Shown here in pieces: positions 53,548 to 62,130 of a stretch of DNA of 64,000 nucleotides. Below the pieces are notes generated by a model, which saw only the letters and a program-made list of their open reading frames with translations, had not been told where the DNA came from and did not search any database. Every line of letters begins with the position of its first letter. Within the stretch, counting starts at the first letter, position 1. The stretch spans positions 3,038,001 through 3,102,000 of the forward strand of contig NZ_CP025118.1 in NCBI RefSeq assembly GCF_002831665.1, written 5' to 3'. The translations under genes and the position numbers were made by a program. This stretch comes from Lacinutrix sp. Bg11-31 (GTDB lineage Bacteria; Bacteroidota; Bacteroidia; Flavobacteriales; Flavobacteriaceae).

Positions 53548-56059
53548 GGTACTCTTATTAGGTTGGGATGCTGCCGATTGGAAAATTATAGGTCCTTTAT
53601 TAGCAAAGGGACAAATGCCAGCTTTAAAGAAGTTAATTGATAAAGGTGTTTATGGCAACATGGCTACCATGAATCCGCCATATTCTCCTATGTTATGGTC
53701 TACAGTCGCTACAGGAAAAACACCAGATAAGCATGGTGTTTTGGGCTTTTTAGAGCTAGCGCCTGATTTAAAAGGAATAAGACCTGTAACCGCATCTTCA
53801 CGAAAGTCTAGAGCATTATGGAATATTTTCCACAATCAAGGTTTAAAGAGTAATCTCGTAGGTTGGTGGCCAAGTTTTCCCGCAGAACCTATAAATGGGG
53901 TTGTTGTAACAGATAAGTTTCAAAAAGTAAACATAAACCCAAACCTCAAAAATCCAATTGTTGAAGGTACAATTCACCCAAATGATTTAGTTAAAGACTT
54001 ACATGATTTACGCGTGCATCCTTCAGAAATAACTGAAGCTCATATATTACCATTTATCCCAAAGGCAGGAAAAATTGATCAAGAAAAAGATCAAGGATTA
54101 CAAACGTTTGCTAAAGTTATGGCAGAGAACGTGTCATTACATAATGCGGCCACAAATTTAATGCGCACCACAGAATGGGATTTTATGGCTGTATATTATG
54201 ATTTTATAGATCATTTTTGTCATGCGTTTATGAAATTTCATCCACCTAAATTACCATCAATTCCTCAAGATTTATTCGAAATATATAATGATTGTATATT
54301 TAGTGCTTATCGTTTTCAAGATATGATGTTAGGCAGAATGTTAGATTTGGTAGACAATGATACCACTGTTATTGTAATGTCTGACCATGGTTATGAGTCT
54401 GGAAATAAGCGCATTCTTAAAATGCCAAAATATCAGGCAGCACCTGCTTTAGAGCATCGACAATTTGGAATGTTTGTTGCAGCTGGTCCAAATATTAAAA
54501 AGAACGAAAAGGTTTTTGGATTAGGGTTGGTAGATGTTACTCCTACTATTTTGCATATGTTTGATCTTCCTGTAGGTAAAGATATGGATGGTAAAATTGC
54601 ATTAGATATTTTTGAGGATGTAAAACCTCCTAAATTTATTGATAGTTGGGAAACCATAGAAGGTGATTTTGGAGAAAACTCTAAGCATGAGAAAAACGAT
54701 CAATTAAATGATCAAGAAGCAATGCAACAGTTAATTGATTTAGGATATATTGAGGCTCCAGATGAAAAAATAGAAGTCTCAATTTTAAAAACTAAATGTG
54801 ACTTAAAACATAATTTAGCACGTGTTTATCAAGGTAAAAAAGATTATAAAAATGCGAAGCCTATATTATTAGAGCTTATTCAAGAAAAAGAACCTGTTGA
54901 TGTTATTCCATACTTTATGGATTTATTATCAATTAGCTTAGAAGAGCAAGAATTTGATAAGGCCGAAAGCTATCTTAATGAGTTAAGAACACGCGATAAA
55001 AAATTTAAAATTAACACCTATTTCTCTGAAGCAAAAATTTTATTAAGCAAAAATAAAGTAGCTAAAGCATTAGAGCTGCTAACAAAAGCAAAAAACAAAA
55101 AGCCAAATGGTGAAGTTTGGTTTCAAATAGGTAAAATCCATATGCGATTAGACCATTTTGAAAATGCCAAAGAAGCCTTTGAAAATGCGTTAAAATTTGA
55201 AATTGATAGCGCTAAATATCACCAAGCATTAGCTGTAACTTTAATTAGAACGAATCAATTTGAAGAAGCTGCAGAACATGCACTCACAGCCATTGAGCTT
55301 ATTAAATATTTCCCTGAAGCACATTATACGCTTGGAGAAGCTCTTGAGAAATTAGGAGACAAAGAGAATGCAAAAAAAGCATACGAAACAGCAGCAGCAT
55401 TAAAACCAAAAACTCACCATAGAGCAGAAAAAGCTATTGAAAACATTAATGAGGCACTAGAAAACCCTATTGTGTTTAAAGATAAAAGTAATTTTAAATA
55501 CAGAAAAGATCAAATAGTAATTGTTTCTGGATTACCAAGATCTGGAACTTCATTAATGATGCAAATGCTGGATAAAGGCGGACTTGAAGTTTTAACAGAT
55601 TCTAATCGTAAAGCAGATAAGTCTAACCCAAAGGGATATTTAGAATTTGAACCTGTAAAGACTTTACACAGAGACAATAGTTGGTTAGATAAAGCACAAA
55701 ACAAATCACTTAAAGTTGTGGCTCCGTTACTTAAATTTCTAGACCCAAAATATCGTTATAAAGTTATTTTTATGAATAGAGATTTAAATGAAGTACTTAA
55801 ATCTCAACAAAAAATGATAGGTAAAGATGTAGATACCTTTCCTGTAAAATTATTTGAAACGTATAAAAAACACTTAAAACAAGTAGAACACTGGAAAGAT
55901 AAAGAGCCAAGTGTAGAATTAATTTATGTAGATTATAAAGAGGCATTAAATAACACCAGTACTACAGTGAAAAAAGTGATTTCATTTATTGGTAAGGCAA
56001 TGAATGAAGAACATATGGAATCTTGTGTTGATAAAACATTGTATAGAAATAAGAGTTAA
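53531..56059 (+). CDS. AlkP-superfamily hydrolase fused to TPRs and a sulfotransferase
   Basis: Three parts are visible in 842 residues. Residues about 5-375 form an alkaline-phosphatase-superfamily (type I phosphodiesterase/nucleotide pyrophosphatase) domain: metal Asp13 in GWDAADW, candidate nucleophile Ser52 in PPYSPMLWSTVATG, DFIDHFCH near 232 and MSDHGYES near 280. Residues about 430-645 are TPRs (WFQIGKIHMRLDHFENAKEA). Residues about 655-842 are a PAPS-type sulfotransferase with the 5'-phosphosulfate loop SGLPRSGTSLMM. There is no signal peptide, so it is probably cytoplasmic or membrane-peripheral. It closes the PAPS-making cassette, so sulfation of a cell product is likely. The acceptor is unknown. 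Confidence 0.85.
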   Translation: MKKKNKVLLLGWDAADWKIIGPLLAKGQMPALKKLIDKGVYGNMATMNPPYSPMLWSTVATGKTPDKHGVLGFLELAPDLKGIRPVTASSRKSRALWNIFHNQGLKSNLVGWWPSFPAEPINGVVVTDKFQKVNINPNLKNPIVEGTIHPNDLVKDLHDLRVHPSEITEAHILPFIPKAGKIDQEKDQGLQTFAKVMAENVSLHNAATNLMRTTEWDFMAVYYDFIDHFCHAFMKFHPPKLPSIPQDLFEIYNDCIFSAYRFQDMMLGRMLDLVDNDTTVIVMSDHGYESGNKRILKMPKYQAAPALEHRQFGMFVAAGPNIKKNEKVFGLGLVDVTPTILHMFDLPVGKDMDGKIALDIFEDVKPPKFIDSWETIEGDFGENSKHEKNDQLNDQEAMQQLIDLGYIEAPDEKIEVSILKTKCDLKHNLARVYQGKKDYKNAKPILLELIQEKEPVDVIPYFMDLLSISLEEQEFDKAESYLNELRTRDKKFKINTYFSEAKILLSKNKVAKALELLTKAKNKKPNGEVWFQIGKIHMRLDHFENAKEAFENALKFEIDSAKYHQALAVTLIRTNQFEEAAEHALTAIELIKYFPEAHYTLGEALEKLGDKENAKKAYETAAALKPKTHHRAEKAIENINEALENPIVFKDKSNFKYRKDQIVIVSGLPRSGTSLMMQMLDKGGLEVLTDSNRKADKSNPKGYLEFEPVKTLHRDNSWLDKAQNKSLKVVAPLLKFLDPKYRYKVIFMNRDLNEVLKSQQKMIGKDVDTFPVKLFETYKKHLKQVEHWKDKEPSVELIYVDYKEALNNTSTTVKKVISFIGKAMNEEHMESCVDKTLYRNKS

Positions 56060-56064
56060 AACAA

Positions 56065-56096
56065 AAAAAGCGTTTACTAGTGTAAACGCTTTTTAA
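56065..56096 (+). terminator. Terminator of the sulfation cassette
   Basis: AAAAAGCGTTTAC pairs with GTAAACGCTTTTT over loop TAGT, directly after the fusion-gene stop. Confidence 0.9.
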
Positions 56097-56104
56097 ATTA
56101 TTTA

Positions 56105-56136
56105 GAAAATTGTGCTTTAATTAAAGCACAATTTTC
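56105..56136 (-). terminator. Terminator overlapping the end of the small T9SS gene
   Basis: GAAAATTGTGCTTTAA and its exact complement form a 32-base palindrome. On the minus strand one arm codes for the last residues and stop of the T9SS protein (KIVL, TAA). Confidence 0.7.
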
Positions 56137-56921
56137 TTTCTAATTACTGATTTAGTATTAGTTAATTCTAAAATGTAAAGACCAGTAGCTGTAGCATTTG
56201 CTTCAACAACAAAACTAGAACCTGTAGTTGTACCATCTAGAACTTGTTTACCTTCCATATTAACTAATCTATAATTAGTAGCTTCTGGTAAATTATATAA
56301 TCCTATACTCTTGTCTAGAGCTACAATTTTAATTTCGTCTAAAGCAAGAGTCTCTACAGATAATGTTTGTTGCCCTGCATTAAGTGCTGTATTAGCAGTA
56401 TCGCTATATGCTAAATCTTTTACAGTCCATACGTTACCAGTACCATCAACATCAAGTCGTACCCAACCATAATGAGTACTACCACTAATGTTAAATCTTA
56501 ATCCTAAGTAACCATCAGTTGTATTATCCCAGTTACCAATACTACCAGAACTATAGTTTAAGGATTGAAAACCACCAGCAAAACCATTATTAAACCAGGC
56601 AGTAGCACCACTAGAGATAGCTGTACCATTAGTAAGTGCAAATGGATAAGCATAAGTAGCTCCACCACTACCTAAAACATCATTACTAGCTGTTAATGGG
56701 GTAATAAATAAGTTTGACCCATTATGATTAATATTAAAGTCATCAGTACCATTATTATCAATGTCAATAAGAAAAGTATCTCCACTCCCACCAGTAAAAT
56801 CGGTAATATCGTTATAGATTACAGACTGTCCGTTAATGTCATTAACACCAACAATAGCAGCAGTTAAAGCACCGTATTTTACAAGTTTTTTGGATAATTT
56901 TAAAGAAGTAGTTTTTTTCAT
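56121..56921 (-). CDS. T9SS cargo protein with a beta-rich secreted domain
   Basis: I use ATG 56921 (MKKTTSLKLSKKLVKYGALT); the frame extends 13 codons upstream. The basic start and a hydrophobic stretch (ALTAAIVGV) form an atypical signal peptide. The body has a calcium-like DIDNNGTDDFNI near residue 53 and the GWVRLDV strand typical of small secreted Bacteroidota proteins. The last about 70 residues are a type A T9SS sorting domain (YRLVNMEGKQVLDG, ATGLYILELTNT). It is convergent with the sulfotransferase fusion and lies within the repeat-flanked segment, so it may belong to the same acquired DNA. Confidence 0.8.
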   Translation of the reverse strand: MKKTTSLKLSKKLVKYGALTAAIVGVNDINGQSVIYNDITDFTGGSGDTFLIDIDNNGTDDFNINHNGSNLFITPLTASNDVLGSGGATYAYPFALTNGTAISSGATAWFNNGFAGGFQSLNYSSGSIGNWDNTTDGYLGLRFNISGSTHYGWVRLDVDGTGNVWTVKDLAYSDTANTALNAGQQTLSVETLALDEIKIVALDKSIGLYNLPEATNYRLVNMEGKQVLDGTTTGSSFVVEANATATGLYILELTNTKSVIRKKIVL

Positions 56922-57129
56922 AAGTTTAATTGTGTTTGTTAGTAGATGAAAATTAAACATTTTTAAAGAATAAAACTAAATTTACCGTAATTAATTTTAG
57001 TTTTTAGTTTCGGTTTACGAATTTATATTGGAATTGAATGATTTTTTAATCGTTTAACTATAAGTCCATTATTACTTTAATAATTTGAAAATATAAATCA
57101 CTTTTCCACTTCAAATAACACCCTTGTTA

Positions 57130-57369
57130 CTAAATTAATAAAAATGTTTGTTTTTGATTAATTATACTATTATTACGGAACTTTCTGTTATTTTGGATGT
57201 AATTATTATTTACAATATCTCCAATTTGAACTTCGTCTAAATTGCCTGTAGCTTCTTTTCTATAACGAGAAATAAAAGGAATTGTACAGTCTTCGTTAAG
57301 TAATTTAATAGTGTTCTTAACTGAAGACTCAGGTAAGCTAGTATGGGATAGTATATATTTTAAAAGCAT
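57130..57369 (-). pseudogene. Truncated copy of the tex 5' end
   Basis: The frame starts MLLKYILSHTSLPESS and then matches Tex exactly from SVKNTIKLLNED to VQIGDIV, after which it turns into unrelated Asn-rich sequence. Only about 54 of some 700 Tex residues are present. The first 14 codons are Tex-like but clearly different from those of the resident gene, while codons 15-54 are almost base-identical to it. It starts right after the U tract of the OmpA terminator and has no promoter box, so it is probably silent. It is best read as the far end of an insertion into tex. Confidence 0.9.
57209..57326. repeat. 118-bp direct repeat, right copy
   Basis: Partner of 48915-49032: 117 of 118 bases identical, same orientation. 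The two copies bracket 8176 bases holding the sulfation cassette and a T9SS gene. Confidence 0.97.
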
Positions 57370-57373
57370 AAAA

Positions 57374-57406
57374 AAGACCTTATCTTTTTAAGTAAAATAA
57401 GGTCTT
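57374..57406 (-). terminator. Terminator of the lipocalin-OmpA copy B operon
   Basis: AAGACCTTAT pairs with ATAAGGTCTT. On the minus strand a T run follows and ends directly at the ATG of the tex remnant. Confidence 0.8.
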
Positions 57407-57455
57407 GTAATATATTTAATCTTGGGTTTATTCCGAAGAAAAAGACAAAAGAATT

Positions 57456-58163
57456 TTAGTTTTCTCCAGACTCGTTCTTAGCGTCCTCAATCATTTTGTC
57501 ATTTGGTAAAATAGCAATGTTTACACGTCTGTTTTTAGAGCGTCCTTCTGCTGTAGTATTATCGTGAGTTGGTTGTAATTCTCCAAACCAGTTTGTTGTT
57601 AATCTACCATTACTTATACCGTTGCTAATAATAAAATTTGTTACAGCATTGGCTCTGTTTTTAGAAAGCGTCATGTTGTTTTCTTCGCTACCAACACTAT
57701 CTGTATGGCCTACTACTAATATGTTTGTATCTGGATATTCTTTAAAAATAGTTACTAATTTATTTAAAGTCGCTTGAGATGCAGTATTAACGTTATATTT
57801 TGCTGTATCAAAATATACACCACTGTCTTCGTCAAAAGTTACTACAATTTTATCTTCTATACGCTCTACTTTTGCGCCAGGAATTTCGTTTTCAATTTTC
57901 TCTGCTTGCTTGTCCATTTTGTTTCCAATAAGAACACCAGCACCACCACCAATAACACCGCCAATAACAGCTCCTAATTCTCCGTTACCACCTTTACCAA
58001 CATTGTTACCAATAATAGCTCCTAAAATGGCTCCACCAGCTGCGCCAATAACGCCTCCTTTTTGTTTGTTATTTGCATTTTTTGTAGCACTACAGTTAGT
58101 TAATGTAATTGCTAACATTAAAGTTAATGCTATACTTGTTATTTTTTTTATAGTTAAATTCAT
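57456..58163 (-). CDS. Glycine-zipper OmpA lipoprotein (YiaD-like), copy B
   Basis: The lipobox Cys is residue 24 (LTNC). The glycine zipper (GVIGAAGGAILGAIIGNNVG near residue 36) and the OmpA domain (VVGHTDSVGSEENNMTLSKN; ends RSKNRRVNIAI) follow copy A (41796-42494) throughout, with about 60% identity by eye. It is predicted to sit in the outer membrane and bind peptidoglycan. It starts 5 bases after the lipocalin-like gene, closer than the 86-base gap in copy A. A terminator follows. Confidence 0.9.
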   Translation of the reverse strand: MNLTIKKITSIALTLMLAITLTNCSATKNANNKQKGGVIGAAGGAILGAIIGNNVGKGGNGELGAVIGGVIGGGAGVLIGNKMDKQAEKIENEIPGAKVERIEDKIVVTFDEDSGVYFDTAKYNVNTASQATLNKLVTIFKEYPDTNILVVGHTDSVGSEENNMTLSKNRANAVTNFIISNGISNGRLTTNWFGELQPTHDNTTAEGRSKNRRVNIAILPNDKMIEDAKNESGEN

Positions 58164-58168
58164 GATTA

Positions 58169-58642
58169 TTATTGTTTAGAAAAATTCATACTAATTGTAA
58201 ATGGTTTTCCATCTACAGATACAGTTTGTTGCCATTGCATATCAAACTCAGATAATTGCGCTAGTTTTAATCTAAAACCTTGGTTGGTTACAGATTTATT
58301 TTTAGCATCGGTAGGCTTTAATAAAAAGTCATACAAACCAGTTTGTTCGTCAATTTGCTGTATTGTAAATACAAAGTTTCTTTCGCCAGTTGTACAGTTT
58401 TGGTTATTTATAGTATAAATACCAGTGTTGTTATTTGGGATAAAAGACCAAGTACTACCTTCAAAACACTCTTTAGAAGCATCGTTAAGTAACATAACAT
58501 TATAGTTGCCAGATTCGCTATAAGAAATGCTATTTAAAAGCCATTGACCTTTAATGGTTTTTTGAGATTGTCTCACAACTTTAGAACTACCACAAGACAA
58601 TAAGAATGTAGCAGTGAATAGTAATAGTATTATTTTTTTCAT
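58169..58642 (-). CDS. Lipocalin-like lipoprotein, copy B
   Basis: The lipobox Cys is residue 17 (FLLSC). IKGQWLLNSI opens the lipocalin-like barrel. The Cys pair (KECFEGSTWSFIPNNNTG, then QNCTTGE) and the end WQQTVSVDGKPFTISMNF match copy A (41236-41709) at the same 157-residue length. It is first in a two-gene operon with OmpA copy B. Divergence between the copies is well beyond recent duplication, so both have probably been kept by selection. Confidence 0.83.
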   Translation of the reverse strand: MKKIILLLFTATFLLSCGSSKVVRQSQKTIKGQWLLNSISYSESGNYNVMLLNDASKECFEGSTWSFIPNNNTGIYTINNQNCTTGERNFVFTIQQIDEQTGLYDFLLKPTDAKNKSVTNQGFRLKLAQLSEFDMQWQQTVSVDGKPFTISMNFSKQ

Positions 58643-58666
58643 GGTTTAGTTTTTAATTTTATAAAA

Positions 58667-58674
58667 CAAATGTA
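58667..58674 (-). promoter_or_regulatory. -7 promoter box for the lipocalin-OmpA copy B operon
   Basis: TACATTTG on the minus strand, 25 bases before the start at 58642. Confidence 0.5.
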
Positions 58675-58765
58675 CAGTCAATAAAATTGAATAATATTAA
58701 TATAATCTCAATTAATAAATATTTAACTAAGCGATTAATCAGGTAGTTATGTTTAATCTAGTGTT

Positions 58766-60823
58766 TTAACTTATTGGTAGTCCATTAGAAGCATTTGCAT
58801 CATCTGGATTTACGAATACTAATTTCCCGTCTGCGTTTTCAGTCATTAAAATCATACCTTCACTTTCTACACCACGTAAAGCTCTTGGTGCTAAATTAAC
58901 CAAAACAGTTACTTTTTTACCAACAACTTCTTCGGCTGTAAAGCTTTCTGCTATTCCAGAAACAATGGTTCTAATATCTATTCCTGTGTCTACCTTTAAT
59001 ACTAAAAGTTTTTTAGCTTTTGGCATTTTTTCAGCTTCTAGAATTGTACCAACTCTTAAGTCTAGCTTTGTGAAATCGTCGAAAGCAATAGTGTCTTTTT
59101 GAGGTTCTACTACTTTATTCGCTGCTTCGTTTGCTTTTTTACTAGCTTCTAGCTTATCTAATTGTGCTTGTATTTCGGTGTCTTCAATTTTAGAGAATAA
59201 TAATTCGCCTTTTCCTATTTGGTGTCCAGCAGAAATTAATATTTCTTTAGTTGAAATGTCTTCCCATTTGTTCTCATTACTATTTAAAATATTTTTTAAT
59301 TTAGTAGATGTGAATGGTAAAAACGGTTCGCATAAAGTTGATAATGCCGATGCTATTTGTAAAGCAACATACATAATTGTTTTTGTACGAGCTTCGTCTG
59401 TTTTTATTAATTTCCAAGGCTCTTCGTCTGCTAAATACTTGTTTCCAAGTCTAGCTAAATTCATTAATTCTTGAGAGGCTTCTCTAAAACGGTAACGTTC
59501 TAAAGAACTTTCTATAACACTTGGAAAAGCTTTAATTGTTGCTAGCGTTTCTTCATCTATAGTAGAGAATTCACTTGGAGTTGGAACAATACCATCGTAA
59601 TATTTATTAGTTAAAACAACTACACGATTAATAAAGTTTCCAAAAATGGCAACTAATTCATTATTGTTTCTAGCTTGAAAATCTTTCCAAGTAAAATCGT
59701 TATCCTTTGTTTCAGGTGCATTTGCTGTTAATGCATAACGCAATACATCTTGTTGATTTGGGAAATCTAGTAAATAGTCTGGTAACCAAACAGCCCAGTT
59801 TTTAGACGTTGACAATTTATTGCCTTCTAAGTTTAAAAACTCGTTTGCTGGTACATTGTCCGGTAATATATAAGAGCCTTCTGCTTTAAGCATTGCTGGA
59901 AAAATAATACAGTGAAATACAATATTATCTTTACCAATAAAGTGCACTAATTTGGTGTCTTCATCTTTCCAATACGGTTCCCAATCTTTACCTTCTCTTG
60001 CAGCCCATTCTTTGGTTGCAGAAATATAGCCAATTGGAGCATCGAACCAAACGTATAGTACTTTGCCTTCTCCTCCTGGAACAGGAACGGGAATTCCCCA
60101 ATCAAGATCGCGTGTTACTGCTCTTGGTCTTAAACCATCGTCTAGCCAAGATTTACATTGACCGTAAACGTTGGCTTTCCAATCTTTTTTGTGGCCTTCA
60201 AGAATCCATTCTTTTAAAAAAGCTTCATGTTTATTTAATGGTAAAAACCAGTGTTTTGTTGCTTTTAAAGATGGAACATTTCCTGTTATTGCAGATTTAG
60301 GGTTTATTAAATCTGTAGCATTATGGCTCGTTCCACATTTTTCACATTGGTCTCCATAGCTTTCTTCGTTTCCACATTTAGGGCAAGTACCAACTACAAA
60401 CCTATCTGCTAGAAATTGGTTTGCTTCAGCATCGTATAATTGTTCAGAAACTTCTTCTACAAATTCATTTTTATTATAAAGCGTCATAAAAAACTCTGAT
60501 GCAGTATCATGGTGAATTTTAGACGAAGTACGCGAATAGTTATCGAAAGTAATACCGAAGTCTAAAAAAGATTGCTTAATAATAGCGTGATATCTATCTA
60601 CAATTTCTTGAGGTGTAACACCTTCTTTTTTTGCTTTAATAGTAATTGGCACACCATGCTCATCGCTTCCACAAATAAAAGCAACATCGTTTCCAGTTAA
60701 ACGTTTGTATCTCGCGTAAATATCTGCAGGCACATAAACACCCGCTAAATGGCCTATATGTATTGGTCCATTGGTGTATGGTAAAGCAGCAGTAATTGTA
60801 TATCTTTTAGGATCTTTCGACAT
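58766..60823 (-). CDS. metG: Methionine--tRNA ligase
   Basis: This cytoplasmic class I synthetase charges both initiator and elongator tRNA-Met. The start at 60823 ([20 protein letters not shown]) is chosen because it gives the usual N-terminus and because a -7 box lies 21-28 bases upstream, inside a 20-codon extension of the frame. HIGH is intact at residues 22-25. The zinc knuckle is [18 protein letters not shown] near 145. The KMSKS equivalent reads KLSTSKN near 335. A C-terminal tRNA-binding domain ([20 protein letters not shown], about 580-685) is fused, giving 685 residues as in E. coli-type MetG. Confidence 0.97.
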   Translation of the reverse strand: MSKDPKRYTITAALPYTNGPIHIGHLAGVYVPADIYARYKRLTGNDVAFICGSDEHGVPITIKAKKEGVTPQEIVDRYHAIIKQSFLDFGITFDNYSRTSSKIHHDTASEFFMTLYNKNEFVEEVSEQLYDAEANQFLADRFVVGTCPKCGNEESYGDQCEKCGTSHNATDLINPKSAITGNVPSLKATKHWFLPLNKHEAFLKEWILEGHKKDWKANVYGQCKSWLDDGLRPRAVTRDLDWGIPVPVPGGEGKVLYVWFDAPIGYISATKEWAAREGKDWEPYWKDEDTKLVHFIGKDNIVFHCIIFPAMLKAEGSYILPDNVPANEFLNLEGNKLSTSKNWAVWLPDYLLDFPNQQDVLRYALTANAPETKDNDFTWKDFQARNNNELVAIFGNFINRVVVLTNKYYDGIVPTPSEFSTIDEETLATIKAFPSVIESSLERYRFREASQELMNLARLGNKYLADEEPWKLIKTDEARTKTIMYVALQIASALSTLCEPFLPFTSTKLKNILNSNENKWEDISTKEILISAGHQIGKGELLFSKIEDTEIQAQLDKLEASKKANEAANKVVEPQKDTIAFDDFTKLDLRVGTILEAEKMPKAKKLLVLKVDTGIDIRTIVSGIAESFTAEEVVGKKVTVLVNLAPRALRGVESEGMILMTENADGKLVFVNPDDANASNGLPIS

Positions 60824-60843
60824 GAATTCTTGTAATTTAACAA

Positions 60844-60851
60844 CAAAAATA
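60844..60851 (-). promoter_or_regulatory. -7 promoter box for metG
   Basis: TATTTTTG on the minus strand, 21 bases before ATG 60823. It decides against the start at 60883. Confidence 0.5.
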
Positions 60852-61003
60852 ATCATTACCTTTTTTAAAACTGAATTCTTCACCTTGGATTTGATAAAAA
60901 GGAGTGTTTTTTTAATAGATTTGAGTAGAAAAGTGGTGAAACATTACTCTTATTTAATATTAGGTGGCTAATGCTTTTTCTTTTTTTAATAAATACTTCA
61001 TTT

Positions 61004-61011
61004 TATTTTTG
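61004..61011 (+). promoter_or_regulatory. -7 promoter box for the LD-carboxypeptidase gene
   Basis: TATTTTTG, 24 bases before ATG 61036. Confidence 0.5.
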
Positions 61012-61035
61012 TAAAATATCGGTTACATTTACATT

Positions 61036-62046
61036 ATGATAAAAAAAATATTAATTATTACCGTGTTATTTTTCTTCGGAAACATTAATGCTTCAGCTCA
61101 AGATAATACAATCATTAAAACACCTTCAAAATTGATACAACCACCTTATTTAAAAGCAGGAGATACTGTTTCTATTGTTGCACCATCTGGTGTTTTAAAA
61201 AACAGAGCAGATGAAGTTGCGCGAGCAAAAAAACTATTAGAAAGCTGGCAATTAAAGGTTGTTGTTGGTAAACACGTTTTTAGTAGTGATGACCATTTTG
61301 CTGGGACAGACCAGGAGCGTTGCGAAGATTTTCAAGAAGCATTAGATAACCCAAGTATTAAAGCTATTTGGAGTGCAAGAGGAGGTTATGGAACGGTTAG
61401 AATTCTTGATAAATTAGATTATTCTAAATTTTTAGAACAACCAAAATGGGTTATTGGTTATAGTGATATTACAGCTTTGCATAACCAGATTCATACTAAA
61501 GGAGTAGAAAGTATTCATGGCATTATGTGCGTGAGTTTACCTGAAGATTTAACTGAAATTAAAGAAAGTATAGACGCTTTTAAAGCTGCAATTTTTGGTA
61601 AGCCTATTAGCTACACTTTAAAAGGTTCAGATTATAATAGACAAGGGATAGCGTCTGGTCAATTAGTTGGCGGAAACTTGACTATTTTACATACCATGTT
61701 GGGTTCTAATACAAGTATTGATGTTAGCGGAAAAATTTTATTTATTGAAGAAATAGGTGAGTATAAATATCATATCGATCGCATGTTGCAAAGTATGAAA
61801 CGTGCTGGTTACTTCGATAACTGTAAAGGTGTTATTGTTGGAGATATGAGTAGAATGAGAAAAAACACCACGCTTTGGGGAACAAGTATAGAGCAACTTA
61901 TTTTAGATGCTTTAGCAGATTATAATTTTCCAATAGCTTTTAATATGCCAGCAGGACATGAGGATGATAATCGAGCTATGATTATGGGTAGAACAATTGA
62001 ATTGAATGTAAAAAAAGAAAAGACAACAATTAAGTTTGAACAATAG
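61036..62046 (+). CDS. Exported S66-family LD-carboxypeptidase
   Basis: Family members (LdcA, MccF) cut an LD bond, usually the terminal D-Ala of muropeptide tetrapeptides. The nucleophile is Ser143 in GYSDITALH. The catalytic Glu lies in FIEEIGEYKYHIDRML near 237, and the His in NMPAGHEDDNRAMIMG near 310. SARGGYGTVRIL near 113 is also typical. A clear signal peptide (MIKKILIITVLFFFGNINASAQ) is unusual, since E. coli LdcA is cytoplasmic; this enzyme should act in the periplasm. A promoter box lies 24 bases upstream. yraN follows after 84 bases. Confidence 0.92.
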   Translation: MIKKILIITVLFFFGNINASAQDNTIIKTPSKLIQPPYLKAGDTVSIVAPSGVLKNRADEVARAKKLLESWQLKVVVGKHVFSSDDHFAGTDQERCEDFQEALDNPSIKAIWSARGGYGTVRILDKLDYSKFLEQPKWVIGYSDITALHNQIHTKGVESIHGIMCVSLPEDLTEIKESIDAFKAAIFGKPISYTLKGSDYNRQGIASGQLVGGNLTILHTMLGSNTSIDVSGKILFIEEIGEYKYHIDRMLQSMKRAGYFDNCKGVIVGDMSRMRKNTTLWGTSIEQLILDALADYNFPIAFNMPAGHEDDNRAMIMGRTIELNVKKEKTTIKFEQ

Positions 62047-62109
62047 ATTGCTGTCATTTATAGTATAGCGAAGAATATAAATAAATAAAATTTTAGTTAG
62101 TAGGATGAG

Positions 62110-62129
62110 ATTCCTGCCTGCGCAGGAAT
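62110..62129. repeat. Dispersed palindromic repeat, copy 2, at the yraN start
   Basis: ATTCCTGC, loop CTGC, GCAGGAAT: an 8-bp perfect stem ending one base before the yraN ATG. The core is identical to 22075-22092. In the mRNA it would fold across the ribosome-binding region. Confidence 0.8.
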
Positions 62130-62130
62130 T

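Noticed and set aside
49082..57208. Transposon or insertion sequence carrying the sulfation cassette
   Set aside because: No transposase or integrase gene and no terminal inverted repeats were found; only the tex direct repeats mark the ends.
60824..60883. 20-codon extension of metG
   Set aside because: It covers the metG promoter box and adds residues absent from the usual MetG start.
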